This document shows positions 34,008 to 43,713 of a stretch of 64,000 nucleotides of DNA, in pieces (position 1 is the stretch's first letter; each line of letters starts with the position of its first letter). The notes beneath the pieces were generated by a model. That model had not been told where the DNA came from and made no database searches. It saw only the letters and a program-made list of their open reading frames with translations. Source of the DNA: Sphingomonas sp. IC-11 (GTDB taxonomy: Bacteria > Pseudomonadota > Alphaproteobacteria > Sphingomonadales > Sphingomonadaceae); assembly GCF_021043365.1 (NCBI RefSeq), contig NZ_JAJNDU010000002.1, positions 310,001-374,000 of the forward strand. Reading direction: 5' to 3'. The position numbers and the translations under genes were made by a program.

Positions 34008-35180
34008 TCAGCGATCCGTCCGGATCGCGCCAGCCTCGCGCACCGCCTTCAGCGTCGGCCAGCCATTGACCGCCATCAGCAGGTCGGCCTCGGCGAGGAT
34101 GCACTTCAGCACGTGCGCGCAGCCCGCCGCGCCGCCCAGCGCCAGGCCATAGGAATAGGGCCGGCCGAGGCCCACGGCGTCAGCGCCGAGCGCGATTGCC
34201 TTCACCACGTCGGTGCCCGATCGGATGCCCGAATCGAACAGCACCGGCACGCGCCCTGCGACCGCCTCGGCCACCGCCGGCAGCATGTCGATCGCCGCGA
34301 TCCCGCCGTTCGCCTGCCGTCCGCCGTGGTTGGAAACGTAGATGCCATCCGCGCCGGTATCGATCGCACGGCGCGCGTCGTCGGGGTGGCAAATCCCCTT
34401 CAGCACGATCGGCAGCTTGGTGATCGATTTCAACCAGGCCATGTCGTCCCACGTCAGCACCTTGCCGAACGTCGCGCCCCAGGTGCCGATCGCGGTGCGC
34501 AGATCCTCCTCCGGCGCTTTGCCGCCCAGCATCTGGCGAAAGCGCGGGTCGACGAAGTAATTCTGCAGCACATGGCCGCGCAGCTGCGGGAAGTTGGACG
34601 GGTTGAGATCGCGGGGTCGCCAGCCGGTCACCCAGGTGTCGAGCGTGACGACGATGGCCTTGTATCCGGCGCTTTCTGCGCGGGAGACGAGGCTTTCGGC
34701 CAGTTCCTTGTCGCGCGGCGTGTAGAGCTGGAAGAACGCCGGGGTTTCCGCGCAGGCGGCCTTCACGTCCTCCAGCGGATCATTCGAGAGGGTGGAGGCG
34801 GTCAGCGGGACGCCGGTCATCGCCGAGGCCTGCGCCGCGGCCACGTCGCCATGCTGGTCCTGCGTCATCATGCCGGTGACGCCGATCGGGGCCATGAACA
34901 AAGGCGAGGGCAGCTTGAGCCCGAACAGATCGATCGACAGGTCGCGGTGCGTCGCGTCGACCATCATGCGTGGCACCATGCCCCAGTGGCGGAAGGCGCG
35001 GGCGTTCTCGTCCTGGGTATATTCGTCGCCGCAGCCGCCCTGGACATAGGTCAGCACATGCGGCGGCAGCGCGGCTTGCGCGCGCTTTTCCAGCGTCGGG
35101 AAATCGACCGGATAGGTGGGGACGATGCCGGACAGGCCGGCGCCATAGATCTGGGTCTGCAAGTCGCCGTAATGCGGCAT
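34008..35180 (-). CDS. FMN-dependent alpha-hydroxy-acid oxidizing protein (lactate monooxygenase/oxidase-like)
   Basis: 390-aa FMN enzyme that oxidises an L-2-hydroxy acid. The N-terminal YVQGGCGDEYTQDENARAF contains the conserved flavin-contacting region. LFMAPIGVTGMMTQDQHGDVAAAQAS, ASTLSNDPLEDV and FFQLYTPRD form the barrel strands, VVTLDTWVTGWRPRDL is typical of lactate 2-monooxygenases, and the active-site signature is YVSNHGGRQANGG. Phosphate binding is by DSGIRSGTDVVKAIALGADAVGLGRPY. The physiological substrate is unknown. It is the last of a minus-strand row with GT4 and alpha-glucosidase genes, 73 nt after the GT4 gene, but may be separately expressed. Confidence 0.9.
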   Translation of the reverse strand: MPHYGDLQTQIYGAGLSGIVPTYPVDFPTLEKRAQAALPPHVLTYVQGGCGDEYTQDENARAFRHWGMVPRMMVDATHRDLSIDLFGLKLPSPLFMAPIGVTGMMTQDQHGDVAAAQASAMTGVPLTASTLSNDPLEDVKAACAETPAFFQLYTPRDKELAESLVSRAESAGYKAIVVTLDTWVTGWRPRDLNPSNFPQLRGHVLQNYFVDPRFRQMLGGKAPEEDLRTAIGTWGATFGKVLTWDDMAWLKSITKLPIVLKGICHPDDARRAIDTGADGIYVSNHGGRQANGGIAAIDMLPAVAEAVAGRVPVLFDSGIRSGTDVVKAIALGADAVGLGRPYSYGLALGGAAGCAHVLKCILAEADLLMAVNGWPTLKAVREAGAIRTDR

Positions 35181-35253
35181 GGGGTACGCTCTCCTTTGCG
35201 CGCATTGTCGCGGGCTGGAGAGGCGTTGTCACGCCTTGCGACCAGAAAAGCGG

Positions 35254-36261
35254 TCAGCCGATAAGCTGTTGATATAGCCCGATGTAATCGTCCGCCATGC
35301 GCTCGACGCTGAACCGTTCGGCAACGCGGGCGCGGCAGGTGGCGCGGTCGATCTCCCCCACGCGCTCGATTGCCGCGACCGCCTCGTCCAGCGTGTCGAC
35401 GAGGAAACCGGTGACGCCGTGTTCGATCAGTTCGGGCATCGAGCCGCGATTGTAGGCGATGACGGGGGTGCCGCAGGCCATCGCCTCCACCACCGACAGG
35501 CCGAAGGGTTCGTCGAAGCCAATGAGGTGGAGGAGGGCGCTGGCCTGGCCCAGGGCGCGGGTGCGTTCTTCGCCGCCGACGACGCCGCGGAAGATGACGC
35601 GGTCGTTGTCGATGTGCGGCGCGACGTCGCGTTCGTGATAGCCGTGGTCCTGCACGAGGCCCGCCATGACCAGCCGCCTGCCGGCCGCCTTTGCCGCGGC
35701 AATGGCAGCGTGGGGGCCTTTATCCGGATGTATTCGGCCGAAAAAGAGCAGGTCCTGGCCACCAGTTTCGTCAAAGGGAAAATCGCCCAGGGGGATTCCG
35801 TGATGGATCGTCGCGGCATAGCGCAATGAGGGGTGGCGATCGGCGTCGCTGATCGAGACGTAGTGAACGTGATCGTCATAGCGCTGGTACACCGGCACGA
35901 TCCGTTCGGAGGAAAAGCCGTGGATCGTCGTCAGCATCGGCGTGTCGATCAGCCGCGACCAGGCGAGCGGCATGAAATCGGCCTGGTTGTGGATGAGGTC
36001 GAAATCGCCCGCGCGCTCGATGCAATGCGCGATGTGCATCGCCTCCCACACCTTGGCGTCGAGATGCGGTGGCTCCGAATAGCCGCGCGGGGCGACGCCC
36101 TCCAGCTTGCCGGCGGTGCGCGAATTCTGCGTGGCGAAAAGCGTGACGTCGACGCCGCGCGCGACCAGCGCCTCGGTCAAAAGGCTCGTCACCAATTCCC
36201 ACGGGCCATAGCCGGTCGGCGGCGTCGGCCAGGAGATCGACGACAACATGGCAATGCGCAT
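35254..36261 (-). CDS. glycosyltransferase family 4
   Basis: 335-aa GT-B enzyme. The N-terminus MRIAMLSSISWPTPPTGYGPWELV is typical of the GT4 group that acts on small glycosides or polysaccharides. DLIHNQADFMPL ends the acceptor domain and DLLFFGRIHPDKGPHAAIAAAKAAGRRLVMAG opens the donor domain. The EX7E-like motif is GFDEPFGLSVVEAMACGTPVIAYNRGSMPELI (about residues 237-268). The ATG overlaps the alpha-glucosidase stop (TGATG), so the two are translationally coupled. Coupling with a GH13 enzyme suggests glucoside or trehalose-like metabolism, which is inference. Confidence 0.9.
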   Translation of the reverse strand: MRIAMLSSISWPTPPTGYGPWELVTSLLTEALVARGVDVTLFATQNSRTAGKLEGVAPRGYSEPPHLDAKVWEAMHIAHCIERAGDFDLIHNQADFMPLAWSRLIDTPMLTTIHGFSSERIVPVYQRYDDHVHYVSISDADRHPSLRYAATIHHGIPLGDFPFDETGGQDLLFFGRIHPDKGPHAAIAAAKAAGRRLVMAGLVQDHGYHERDVAPHIDNDRVIFRGVVGGEERTRALGQASALLHLIGFDEPFGLSVVEAMACGTPVIAYNRGSMPELIEHGVTGFLVDTLDEAVAAIERVGEIDRATCRARVAERFSVERMADDYIGLYQQLIG

Positions 36262-37856
36262 CAGGCGAGTAGCTCCACGACATAGGCTTCATCGGCATCG
36301 ACAATGCCGTCGAAGGTTGCCCGCGTGCCGGTGGTAACGATGATCCGGCCGGGGCGGGTGGCATCAGGCAGCGCAACATCGCGCGGTGCGCTGCCGAGAT
36401 TGAGGACGACCAGCAGCCTTTCGTCGCCGTGGCGGCGCTCATAGGCGAGCACGTCGGTCGGTGCGGCGTGCAGCGTCATGCTGCCGAGTGACAGCGCAGC
36501 GCTGGTGCGGCGCGCGGCGAGGAGGCGGCGGTAGAGCCAGAGCATCGAGGCCGGGTCCGCCTCCTGCGCCGCGACATTGCGGGTGCGCCAATCGGGGTGG
36601 AGCGGCAGCCACGGCTCGGCGGTGGAAAAGCCGGCGTTGGGCGAGGCGTCCCAGGCCATCGGCGTGCGCGAGCGATCGCGGCCGAGCCCCATGCCGGGCT
36701 GGCGCAGGTCCTGCGGGTCGCGAATCCGGTCAGGCGGGATGTCGACCTTTCCGATGCCGATTTCGTCGCCCTGATAGAGTGTCGGGGTGCCGCGCAGCGT
36801 GAGCAGCAGCATGGCGGCGACACGGGCTTGGCGCTCCCCGATGCGCGCGGCGATGCGCGGCGCGTCGTGGCTGCCGATCACCCAATTGGGCCAGCCGTGT
36901 TCGGGAATGGCGGCATCATAGCTGGCGATCAGCGCGGCCAGCGTATCGCGATCCCAGGGATTCTCGATCAGCTCGAAATTGAAGGGCAATTGGACGTAGG
37001 GCTGATCCGCCGGGCCGTACCAGCGCATCAGGCGATCGAGCGGCAGGAAGATCTCCCCCACCAGCAAGGTCTCGCCATAGCTGTCGGCAAGCTCCCGGAA
37101 CTGGCGGGCGAAGGCATAAGCCTCGGGCTGGTCGGTCGAGTTCAGCTGAATGAGGCGCAGCTTCTCCGCCATCCCCTCGCGCCAGTCGGGGTTGGGCGGA
37201 TTGTCCGGCAGGCCTTGCGCCTTCACGATGTGCCACAACACGTCGATGCGGAAGCCGTCGACACCGCGGTCGAGCCAGAAGCGCAGCACGTCGGTCATCG
37301 CCGCCACTACCTCAGGATTGCGCCAGTTGAGGTCGGCCTGCTCCTTCAGGAAGGTGTGGAGATAATATTGGCCGGTTGCGGGATTGAGCTCCCACGCTGG
37401 GCCGCCCATGTCGCTGATCCAGTTGTTGGGCGGGCCGCCGTCCGGCGCGGGATCGCGCCAGAAATACCAGTCACGTTTCGGATTATCACGGCTGGCGCGG
37501 CTTTCGACGAACCAGGGGTGCTGCGTCGAGGAATGATTGGGGACGAAATCGAGCAGCAGCTTCAGCCCGCGCGCATGGACCGCGGCGAGCAGGCGATCAA
37601 AGGCGGCGAGATCGCCGAACATCGGCTCTACGCCGGTGTAATCGGCGACGTCATAGCCGAAGTCGGCCATCGGCGAGGGGAAGATCGGCGAGAGCCAGAT
37701 CGCGTCGACGCCGAGCGAGGCGATATGATCGAGATGCGCCTCGATGCCGGCGAGATCGCCGATGCCGTCGCCATCGCTGTCCGCGAAGGAGCGTGGATAG
37801 ACCTGATAGATGACGCCGCGCTTCCACCAGGGCGCAGCGATGGTGCCCTCGCTCAT
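36261..37856 (-). CDS. GH13 alpha-glucosidase
   Basis: 531-aa GH13 oligo-1,6-glucosidase/alpha-glucosidase type enzyme. I use the ATG at 37856 (MSEGTIAAPWWKRGVIYQVYPRSF), directly before the conserved opening; a longer start at 37946 would run through the rplKA terminator. GH13 regions are visible: region I DFVPNHSS (about residue 106), region II GFRIDVL with the nucleophile Asp at about 201, region III VGEIF with the acid/base Glu at about 267 and region IV GSHDAPR at about 328. Most relatives have Asn where region IV has Ser. No signal peptide, so cytoplasmic. Coupled to the GT4 gene downstream. Confidence 0.93.
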   Translation of the reverse strand: MSEGTIAAPWWKRGVIYQVYPRSFADSDGDGIGDLAGIEAHLDHIASLGVDAIWLSPIFPSPMADFGYDVADYTGVEPMFGDLAAFDRLLAAVHARGLKLLLDFVPNHSSTQHPWFVESRASRDNPKRDWYFWRDPAPDGGPPNNWISDMGGPAWELNPATGQYYLHTFLKEQADLNWRNPEVVAAMTDVLRFWLDRGVDGFRIDVLWHIVKAQGLPDNPPNPDWREGMAEKLRLIQLNSTDQPEAYAFARQFRELADSYGETLLVGEIFLPLDRLMRWYGPADQPYVQLPFNFELIENPWDRDTLAALIASYDAAIPEHGWPNWVIGSHDAPRIAARIGERQARVAAMLLLTLRGTPTLYQGDEIGIGKVDIPPDRIRDPQDLRQPGMGLGRDRSRTPMAWDASPNAGFSTAEPWLPLHPDWRTRNVAAQEADPASMLWLYRRLLAARRTSAALSLGSMTLHAAPTDVLAYERRHGDERLLVVLNLGSAPRDVALPDATRPGRIIVTTGTRATFDGIVDADEAYVVELLA

Positions 37857-37922
37857 GCGGTTCGTAACGCCTCGGCAACGGATGGGTTCACGCGGGCCAT
37901 GCCGCCGGCGGCAGCGCGCAAC

Positions 37923-37954
37923 AAAAAAGGCCGGAGGTTGTCCCACGGCCTTCT
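37923..37954 (-). terminator. intrinsic terminator of rplKA
   Basis: Stem AAGGCCG 37927-37933 with CGGCCTT 37946-37952, 12-nt loop, followed in the minus direction by six T residues (plus-strand A at 37923-37928). It lies about 30 nt past the rplA stop. Confidence 0.85.
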
Positions 37955-37979
37955 TCGTTACGCTAACTGAAACGTCGGA

Positions 37980-38672
37980 TCAGGCCGAAGCGACTTCCGC
38001 CACGTCGATCTTGATGCCCGCACCCATGGTGCTGGAGATCGCGACCTTGCGGACGTACTTGCCCTTGGCGCCGGCCGGCTTGGCCTTGACCACCGCGTCG
38101 ACCAGCGCGTCGAAGTTCGCGCGCAGGTCCTCGGCCGGGAAGCTTGCCTTGCCGATGCCCGAGTGGATGATACCGGCCTTCTCGACGCGATATTCGACCT
38201 GGCCGCCCTTGGCAGCCTTCACCGCCTCGGCGACGTTCATCGTCACGGTGCCGAGCTTCGGGTTCGGCATCAGGCCCTTGGGACCCAGGACCTTACCGAG
38301 ACGGCCGACGATGCCCATCATGTCCGGGGTCGCGATGCAGCGATCGAAGTCGATCTTGCCGCCCTGGATGGTTTCCATCAGGTCTTCCGCACCGACCACG
38401 TCGGCGCCGGCAGCCAGTGCCTCTTCAGCCTTTGCGCCGCGGGCGAATACGCCGACGCGAACGGTCTTGCCGGTGCCCTTGGGCAGCGTGACGACGCCGC
38501 GGACCATCTGGTCAGCGTGACGCGGATCGACGCCGAGGTTCAGCGCGACTTCGATCGTCTCGTCGAACTTGGAGGTCGCACCCGACTTGGCGAGGCTGAT
38601 CGCCTCGTCGACGCCGTGCAGCTTCTCGCGGTCGATCGTGATCGCCTTCTGCTTCTTCGTGAGCTTCGCCAT
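37980..38672 (-). CDS. rplA: 50S ribosomal protein L1
   Basis: 230-aa L1, a component of the ribosomal L1 stalk and usual translational repressor of the rplKA operon. The start [19 protein letters not shown] at 38672 is conserved and lies 4 nt after the rplK stop; an in-frame start at 38690 would overlap rplK. The family signature region reads [26 protein letters not shown] (about residues 123-148). Normally followed by rplJL; here a terminator and alpha-glucosidase, GT4, oxidase and PhoX-family genes intervene. Confidence 0.99.
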   Translation of the reverse strand: MAKLTKKQKAITIDREKLHGVDEAISLAKSGATSKFDETIEVALNLGVDPRHADQMVRGVVTLPKGTGKTVRVGVFARGAKAEEALAAGADVVGAEDLMETIQGGKIDFDRCIATPDMMGIVGRLGKVLGPKGLMPNPKLGTVTMNVAEAVKAAKGGQVEYRVEKAGIIHSGIGKASFPAEDLRANFDALVDAVVKAKPAGAKGKYVRKVAISSTMGAGIKIDVAEVASA

Positions 38673-38676
38673 GGGA

Positions 38677-39108
38677 TTAACCCTCCACAACCTGGAGGCC
38701 CATCGCGCGAGCGGAGCCTTCGATGATCTTCGTTGCTGCGTCGATGTCGTTCGCGTTCAGGTCCTTCATCTTGGCCTGTGCGATCTCGGCGAGCTGCGAG
38801 CGCTTGATGGTTCCCGCGCTGGTCTTGCCCGGCTCCTTCGAGCCCGACTTCAGGTTCAGCGCCTTCTTGATGAGGAAGGTCGCCGGCGGCGTCTTCGTCT
38901 CGAAGCTGAACGAGCGGTCGGCGTAGACGGTGATGACGGTGGGGAGGGGCGAACCCTTTTCCATGTCAGCGGTCTGCGCGTTGAACGCCTTGCAGAATTC
39001 CATGATGTTCACGCCGCGCTGACCCAGCGCCGGGCCGATCGGCGGCGACGGGTTTGCAGCGCCGGCAGGCACCTGCAGCTTGATATAGCCTGTGATTTTC
39101 TTCGCCAT
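38677..39108 (-). CDS. rplK: 50S ribosomal protein L11
   Basis: 143-aa L11, part of the GTPase-associated centre. It opens [43 protein letters not shown], with the proline-rich RelA-response N-terminal domain. The C-terminal rRNA-binding domain includes [25 protein letters not shown]. It is first of the rplKA pair. secE and nusG, which usually precede rplK, are absent here; putA lies upstream instead with a gap of about 155 nt. Confidence 0.99.
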   Translation of the reverse strand: MAKKITGYIKLQVPAGAANPSPPIGPALGQRGVNIMEFCKAFNAQTADMEKGSPLPTVITVYADRSFSFETKTPPATFLIKKALNLKSGSKEPGKTSAGTIKRSQLAEIAQAKMKDLNANDIDAATKIIEGSARAMGLQVVEG

Positions 39109-39263
39109 GTCACTCTCTTTAAGTTTAGCGGTGGTCGCGGGCGCGTTGCCGCACCCTCCCGCAAGCGTTCCAGCGATTTACCTGGAAGAGCGCGCGCATA
39201 GCGGGGTCGCGCGGGAAAATCCAGTCCCGTGCACGACCCGCGCTGCGCCGCCTGCGTGGCCGG

Positions 39264-42200
39264 TCAGGTCATCGCCATGAGGCTGGCATTGCCGCCCGCC
39301 GCGGTGGTGTTGATCGAGGTGGAAACCTCCTCGACCAGCCATTCGAGGCGATAGTCATTCGCCTGCGTCAGCACGATCGGGCCGTCGAGCGCGGCGAGTC
39401 GCTGCTGCAGGCCCTGCACACGCGCCGCGTCGCCCTCGATCAGCGCGCCGGCATAGGGACCATCGTTCGCCCAGTCGCTGGTCCAGCGGACGCGCGCCGC
39501 GATCGGCGCAGGCAGATCGGTGCGGAGCGCCGAGTCCACCACCAGATCGTTACCGGTGGCGAGCGCGGCGGCGAGCTGCGCCATCAGCCCGGCGCTGGTT
39601 TCCGGCAGCAGCAGGATGCGGCCGCGCGGGTGGAGGGCATAAAGGTTGCGCTCACCCACCGCGCCGTCGAGCTCCGCCTCGAGGCCGAGCGGGGAGGTGG
39701 CGGCGATGTCGCGGGCGTGCGCGGCGCCTGCGGTGTCGCCGTGCTGTTCGAGCCAGAGTGCGAGGTCGCGGGTGGCCGCATCCGTGGCGGTCGAGGTGCC
39801 GGCGGGCGCCTCAACTGCGCCGCGCACCAGCCGGCCGAGGTAGAGCGGCCCGCCCGCCTTTGGCCCGGTGCCCGAGAGGCCGCGGCCGCCGAAGGGCTGC
39901 ACGCCGACGATCGCGCCGATGACGTTGCGGTTGATGTAGAGATTGCCCGCCTTCACCCGCGCGGTGACATGGGCGATCGTCTCGTCGAGGCGCGTGTGGA
40001 GCCCGAAGGTCAGGCCATAGCCGGTCGCGTTGATGCGATCGATCAGCGCGTCGAGCCCGCTGCGCTTGTAGCGGATGACGTGGAGCACCGGGCCGAACAC
40101 CTCGCGCTCCAGCTCGGCAATGTCAGGGAGCTCGATGATTGTCGGCGCGACGAAGGTGCCGTGCGTGGTCGCCTCGCCAAGCGGGAGCGAATCGACCTTG
40201 TGCCCGCGGTCGCGCATCGCGGCGATGTGGCGGGTGATGTTGTCTTGCGCCTCGGCGGTGATGACCGGACCGATGTCGACCGCCAGCCGGTCGGTACGGC
40301 CGATGCGCAGCTCCTGCAGCGCGCCGCGCAACATGGTGAGGATGCGGTCGGCGACCTCCTCCTGCAGGCACAGGATGCGCAGCGCCGAGCAGCGCTGGCC
40401 GGCGCTGTCGAAGGCGGAGGCGATAACGTCCGCCACCACCTGTTCGGCGAGTGCGGAGCTGTCGACGATCATCGCATTCTGGCCGCCGGTCTCAGCGATG
40501 AGCGGGATTGGCGCGCCATCGGCCGAGACGCGGGTGGCGAGTTCGCACTGGATCAGCCGGGCGACTTCGGTGGAGCCGGTGAACATCACCGCGGCGGTCT
40601 CCGGCGCCGCGACCAGCGCAGCGCCGATCGCGCCGTCGCCGGGGACGAGCTGAAGCGCGTCGGCGGGGATGCCGGCCGCGTGGAGGATGGCGACCGCCTG
40701 TGCGGCGATCAGCGGGGTTTCCTCGGCGGGCTTGGCCAGCACGGTGTTGCCGGCGACGAGCGCGGCGGAGACCTGCCCGGTGAAGATCGCCAGCGGGAAG
40801 TTCCACGGGCTGATGCAGGTGACGGTGCCGAGCGGCCGGTGCGCGGGGCCGAAGCTGCGGCGCGCCTGGTCGGCGTAATAGCGCAGGAAGTCGATCGCCT
40901 CGCGAACCTCGCCGATCGCGTTAAGGACCGACTTGCCCGCCTCGCGCACGGTCAGCCCGATCAGCTCGGCCATGCGCGCCTGCATCGTGTCGGCGGCGCG
41001 ATCGAGGATGGCGGCACGGTCGGCCGGGGCGACGGCGGCCCATGCGGGGGCGGCGGCAGCGGCGGTGCGCGCGGCGGCGGCGGCCTGCGCGGGGCTTGCC
41101 TCGACGACGGTGCCCACGGTGTCGCGGTGGTCGGCGGGGTTCAGGACGGGGCGGGGCGTGCCCTGACCATCGGCGGGGGCGGCGCGCCAGTTGCCGTGCG
41201 CACCGGCCTGCATCGTCTCGCCCAGCGAAGCGAGCGTGCGCTCGTCCGCGAGGTCGAGCCCGTCGGAGTTGCGGCGGCGGGGGTAGAGATCAGCCGGAAG
41301 GGCGATCGCGGCGTGCTTCTGCCCCGGCGTGTCGGTCGCGCGAACGATCGCGACGGGATCGGCGACGAGGTCGGCGATCGAAACCTCGGGATCGGCGATG
41401 CGGTTCACGAACGAGCTGTTGGCGCCGTTCTCCAACAGGCGGCGGACGAGATAGGCGAGCAATGTCTCGTGCGTGCCGACCGGGGCGTAGATGCGGCAGG
41501 GGCGGTTGAGCTTATCCGCGCCGACCACCTCGTCATACAGCGGCTCGCCCATGCCGTGGAGGCACTGGAATTCGTAATCGCCGATGGTGAAGTCGGGGCC
41601 GGCCATGGCGTGGACGGTCGCCAGCGTCTGCGCATTGTGGGTGGCGAACTGCGGGAACACCGCGTCGCGGTTCGCCAGCAGGCGGCGGGCGCAGGCGAGG
41701 TACGAGACGTCGGTGTGGATCTTGCGCGTGTAGACGGGGAAGTCCGACTGGCCGTCGACCTGCGCGCGCTTGATCTCGGCATCCCAATAGGCGCCCTTGA
41801 CCAGACGGACCATGATGCGGCGGTTGGCGCGGCGGGCGAGGTCGACGATCCAGTCGATGACGAAGGGGCAGCGCTTGCCATAGGCCTGGATGACGAAGCC
41901 GAGGCCGTGCCACCCGGCGAGCGCGGGATCGAGTGCGAGGCTTTCGAGAAGGTCGAGCGAGAGTTCGAGGCGGTCGGCCTCCTCCGCGTCGATGTTGAAG
42001 CCGATGTCATAGCCGCGGGCGATCAGCGCGAGGGCGCGGACCCGGGGCAGCAGCTCGCCCATGACCCGGTCGGCCTGGGCGCGGGCGTAGCGGGGGTGGA
42101 GGGCGGACAGCTTGATCGAGATTCCCGGGCCGGCGTAGATGCCGCGGCCAGCGGAGGCCTTGCCGATCGCGTGCACCGCGGTCTCATAGTCGCGATAATA

Positions 42201-42866
42201 GCGGTTGGCATCGGCGGCGGTGGTCGCCGCCTCGCCCAGCATGTCGTAGCTGTAGCCGAACCCGCGGGCCTCGAGCGGGCGGGCGCGTTTCAGCGCCTCT
42301 TCGATGGTCTCGCCGGTGACGAACTGTTCGCCCATCATCCGCATCGCCATGTCGACACCGCGGCGGATGACGGGTTCGCCGGCCCGGGCAATGAGGCGGG
42401 TGAGGGCGGCGGCCAATCCGCGGTCGTTGACGCTGTTCGTCAGCTTGCCCGTCACCACCAGGCCCCAGGTGGCGGCGTTGACGAAGAGGGAGCGGCCGTC
42501 GCCGATGTGGCTGCGCCAGTCACCGCCGGCGATCTTGTCGCGGATCAGCGCGTCGCGGGTTTCGTCGTCGGGGATGCGGAGGAGGGCTTCGGCGAGGCAC
42601 ATCAAGGCGACGCCTTCCTGGCTGGACAGGGCATATTCCTGGACGAGGCCCTCGACACCGGTGCCCTTGTGCTTGGCCCGCAGCGCCGTGATCAGCTTCG
42701 TCGCTGTCGCCAGCGCTTGCGCCTTCACCGCATCGGGTAGCGTCGCCTCGTCGAGCAGGGGGGCGAGCGCCTCCGGCTCCGGGCGGCGGGTGGCGGCGGT
42801 GATCGCGGCGCGAAGCGGCGTCGCGGGGCGGATCGGCGGGGCGAAATCGGCGAACAGCGGTTCCAT
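39264..42866 (-). CDS. putA: bifunctional proline dehydrogenase / L-glutamate gamma-semialdehyde dehydrogenase
   Basis: 1200-aa PutA, oxidising proline to glutamate in two channelled steps. I use the ATG at 42866 (MEPLFADFAPPIRP); an in-frame start 11 codons earlier is unconvincing. The proline dehydrogenase barrel spans about residues 140-450, with YSYDMLGEAA, RYARAQADRV, QAYGKRCPFVIDW and VRLVKGAYWDAEI. The P5C dehydrogenase domain spans about 510-1000, with SPWNFPLAIFTGQVSAALVAGN, GSTEVARLI, AETGGQN and catalytic Cys at about 826 in SAGQRCSALR. A C-terminal conserved domain completes it. No N-terminal ribbon-helix-helix domain is present, so it is not a self-regulating PutA; the divergent Lrp-type gene probably does this job. 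Confidence 0.96.
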   Translation of the reverse strand: MEPLFADFAPPIRPATPLRAAITAATRRPEPEALAPLLDEATLPDAVKAQALATATKLITALRAKHKGTGVEGLVQEYALSSQEGVALMCLAEALLRIPDDETRDALIRDKIAGGDWRSHIGDGRSLFVNAATWGLVVTGKLTNSVNDRGLAAALTRLIARAGEPVIRRGVDMAMRMMGEQFVTGETIEEALKRARPLEARGFGYSYDMLGEAATTAADANRYYRDYETAVHAIGKASAGRGIYAGPGISIKLSALHPRYARAQADRVMGELLPRVRALALIARGYDIGFNIDAEEADRLELSLDLLESLALDPALAGWHGLGFVIQAYGKRCPFVIDWIVDLARRANRRIMVRLVKGAYWDAEIKRAQVDGQSDFPVYTRKIHTDVSYLACARRLLANRDAVFPQFATHNAQTLATVHAMAGPDFTIGDYEFQCLHGMGEPLYDEVVGADKLNRPCRIYAPVGTHETLLAYLVRRLLENGANSSFVNRIADPEVSIADLVADPVAIVRATDTPGQKHAAIALPADLYPRRRNSDGLDLADERTLASLGETMQAGAHGNWRAAPADGQGTPRPVLNPADHRDTVGTVVEASPAQAAAAARTAAAAAPAWAAVAPADRAAILDRAADTMQARMAELIGLTVREAGKSVLNAIGEVREAIDFLRYYADQARRSFGPAHRPLGTVTCISPWNFPLAIFTGQVSAALVAGNTVLAKPAEETPLIAAQAVAILHAAGIPADALQLVPGDGAIGAALVAAPETAAVMFTGSTEVARLIQCELATRVSADGAPIPLIAETGGQNAMIVDSSALAEQVVADVIASAFDSAGQRCSALRILCLQEEVADRILTMLRGALQELRIGRTDRLAVDIGPVITAEAQDNITRHIAAMRDRGHKVDSLPLGEATTHGTFVAPTIIELPDIAELEREVFGPVLHVIRYKRSGLDALIDRINATGYGLTFGLHTRLDETIAHVTARVKAGNLYINRNVIGAIVGVQPFGGRGLSGTGPKAGGPLYLGRLVRGAVEAPAGTSTATDAATRDLALWLEQHGDTAGAAHARDIAATSPLGLEAELDGAVGERNLYALHPRGRILLLPETSAGLMAQLAAALATGNDLVVDSALRTDLPAPIAARVRWTSDWANDGPYAGALIEGDAARVQGLQQRLAALDGPIVLTQANDYRLEWLVEEVSTSINTTAAGGNASLMAMT

Positions 42867-42962
42867 GGCCGCAAATATAGCGATTCCGCCACAGGCCATC
42901 CGACTTTTGATCGCGCCCCCGTCAGGCTATTTAGCCGGCAAACCCGGTGTAGGACAGGCCAG

Positions 42963-43415
42963 ATGGACGAGATCGACGCGTTTGACCGGAAAATCATCGC
43001 GGTGCTGGAAAAGGACGGGCGCCTTTCCGTGACCGAACTGGCCAAGCGGGTGGGCCTGTCCAAGACACCGTGCCAGACGCGGCTGAGGCGGCTGACCGAC
43101 CGCGGCTATATCCGCGGGTTCAAGGCCGTGGTGGACCCGGAGAAACTGGGCCTTGGCCATGTCGCCTTCACCGAGGTGAAATTGTCCGACACGCGCGAGG
43201 CGGCGCTGGCGGAATTCCGCCGCGGCGTGCTGGCCATTCCGGAAGTGGAGGAATGCCACATGATCGCCAGCAGCTTCGACTATCTGCTGAAGATCCGCAC
43301 CCGCGACATCCGCCAGTATCGCGACGTGCTGGGGGAGCGGATCTCAACGCTGCCGCATGTCGCCAGCACCTCCACCTTCGTGGTGATGGAGACGATCAGG
43401 GAAGGAGGGTTCTAG
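42963..43415 (+). CDS. Lrp/AsnC-family regulator, probable PutR-like activator of putA
   Basis: 150-aa Lrp-family protein: helix-turn-helix at about residues 5-50 (FDRKIIAVLEKDGRLSVTELAKRVGLSKTPCQTRLRRL) and a RAM effector domain (LGHVAFTEVKLSDTREAALAEFRRGVLAIPEVEECHMI). SFDYLLKIRTRDIRQYRDVLGERISTLPHVASTSTFVVME closes it. It is divergent from putA with a 96-nt spacer. In alphaproteobacteria such neighbours activate putA in response to proline, so this role is likely by context. Confidence 0.9.
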   Translation: MDEIDAFDRKIIAVLEKDGRLSVTELAKRVGLSKTPCQTRLRRLTDRGYIRGFKAVVDPEKLGLGHVAFTEVKLSDTREAALAEFRRGVLAIPEVEECHMIASSFDYLLKIRTRDIRQYRDVLGERISTLPHVASTSTFVVMETIREGGF

Positions 43416-43645
43416 CCGGCCGCGGTGAGCGGGGCGGTGGCGGCAGCAGCGGCATCGCGCTGCGCCGCGGTTGCGGCCTCGCGCTCGTGACGCTGGACGG
43501 CGACCCGCTCGGCGCGCTCGGCCATGGTTTCCCACGCACGCGCGGCGCGTTCGCAGCGATCGCGCACATTGGCGAGCGTCGCGCCCTGGGCATTGGCCAT
43601 CTCGGTCGCGGCGCGGGCCCGGTACATGGTTGCATCATCGGCCAT
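43412..43645 (-). CDS. small hypothetical protein, Ala-rich helical
   Basis: 77-aa protein starting MADDATMYRARAATEMANAQGATL. The ATG at 43645 has an AAGGAG ribosome-binding site 9 nt upstream, which supports a real gene. It is Ala/Arg/Glu-rich and predicted helical (NVRDRCERAARAWETMAERAERV). The stop overlaps the end of the convergent Lrp-type gene by 4 nt. No function recognised. Confidence 0.7.
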   Translation of the reverse strand: MADDATMYRARAATEMANAQGATLANVRDRCERAARAWETMAERAERVAVQRHEREAATAAQRDAAAAATAPLTAAG

Positions 43646-43713
43646 CGGGGGAAGCTCCTTGGTTCGAGGATCCGCGGGCCGGCACCATTGCCGGCCCACG
43701 TGCAACGGGAGGG

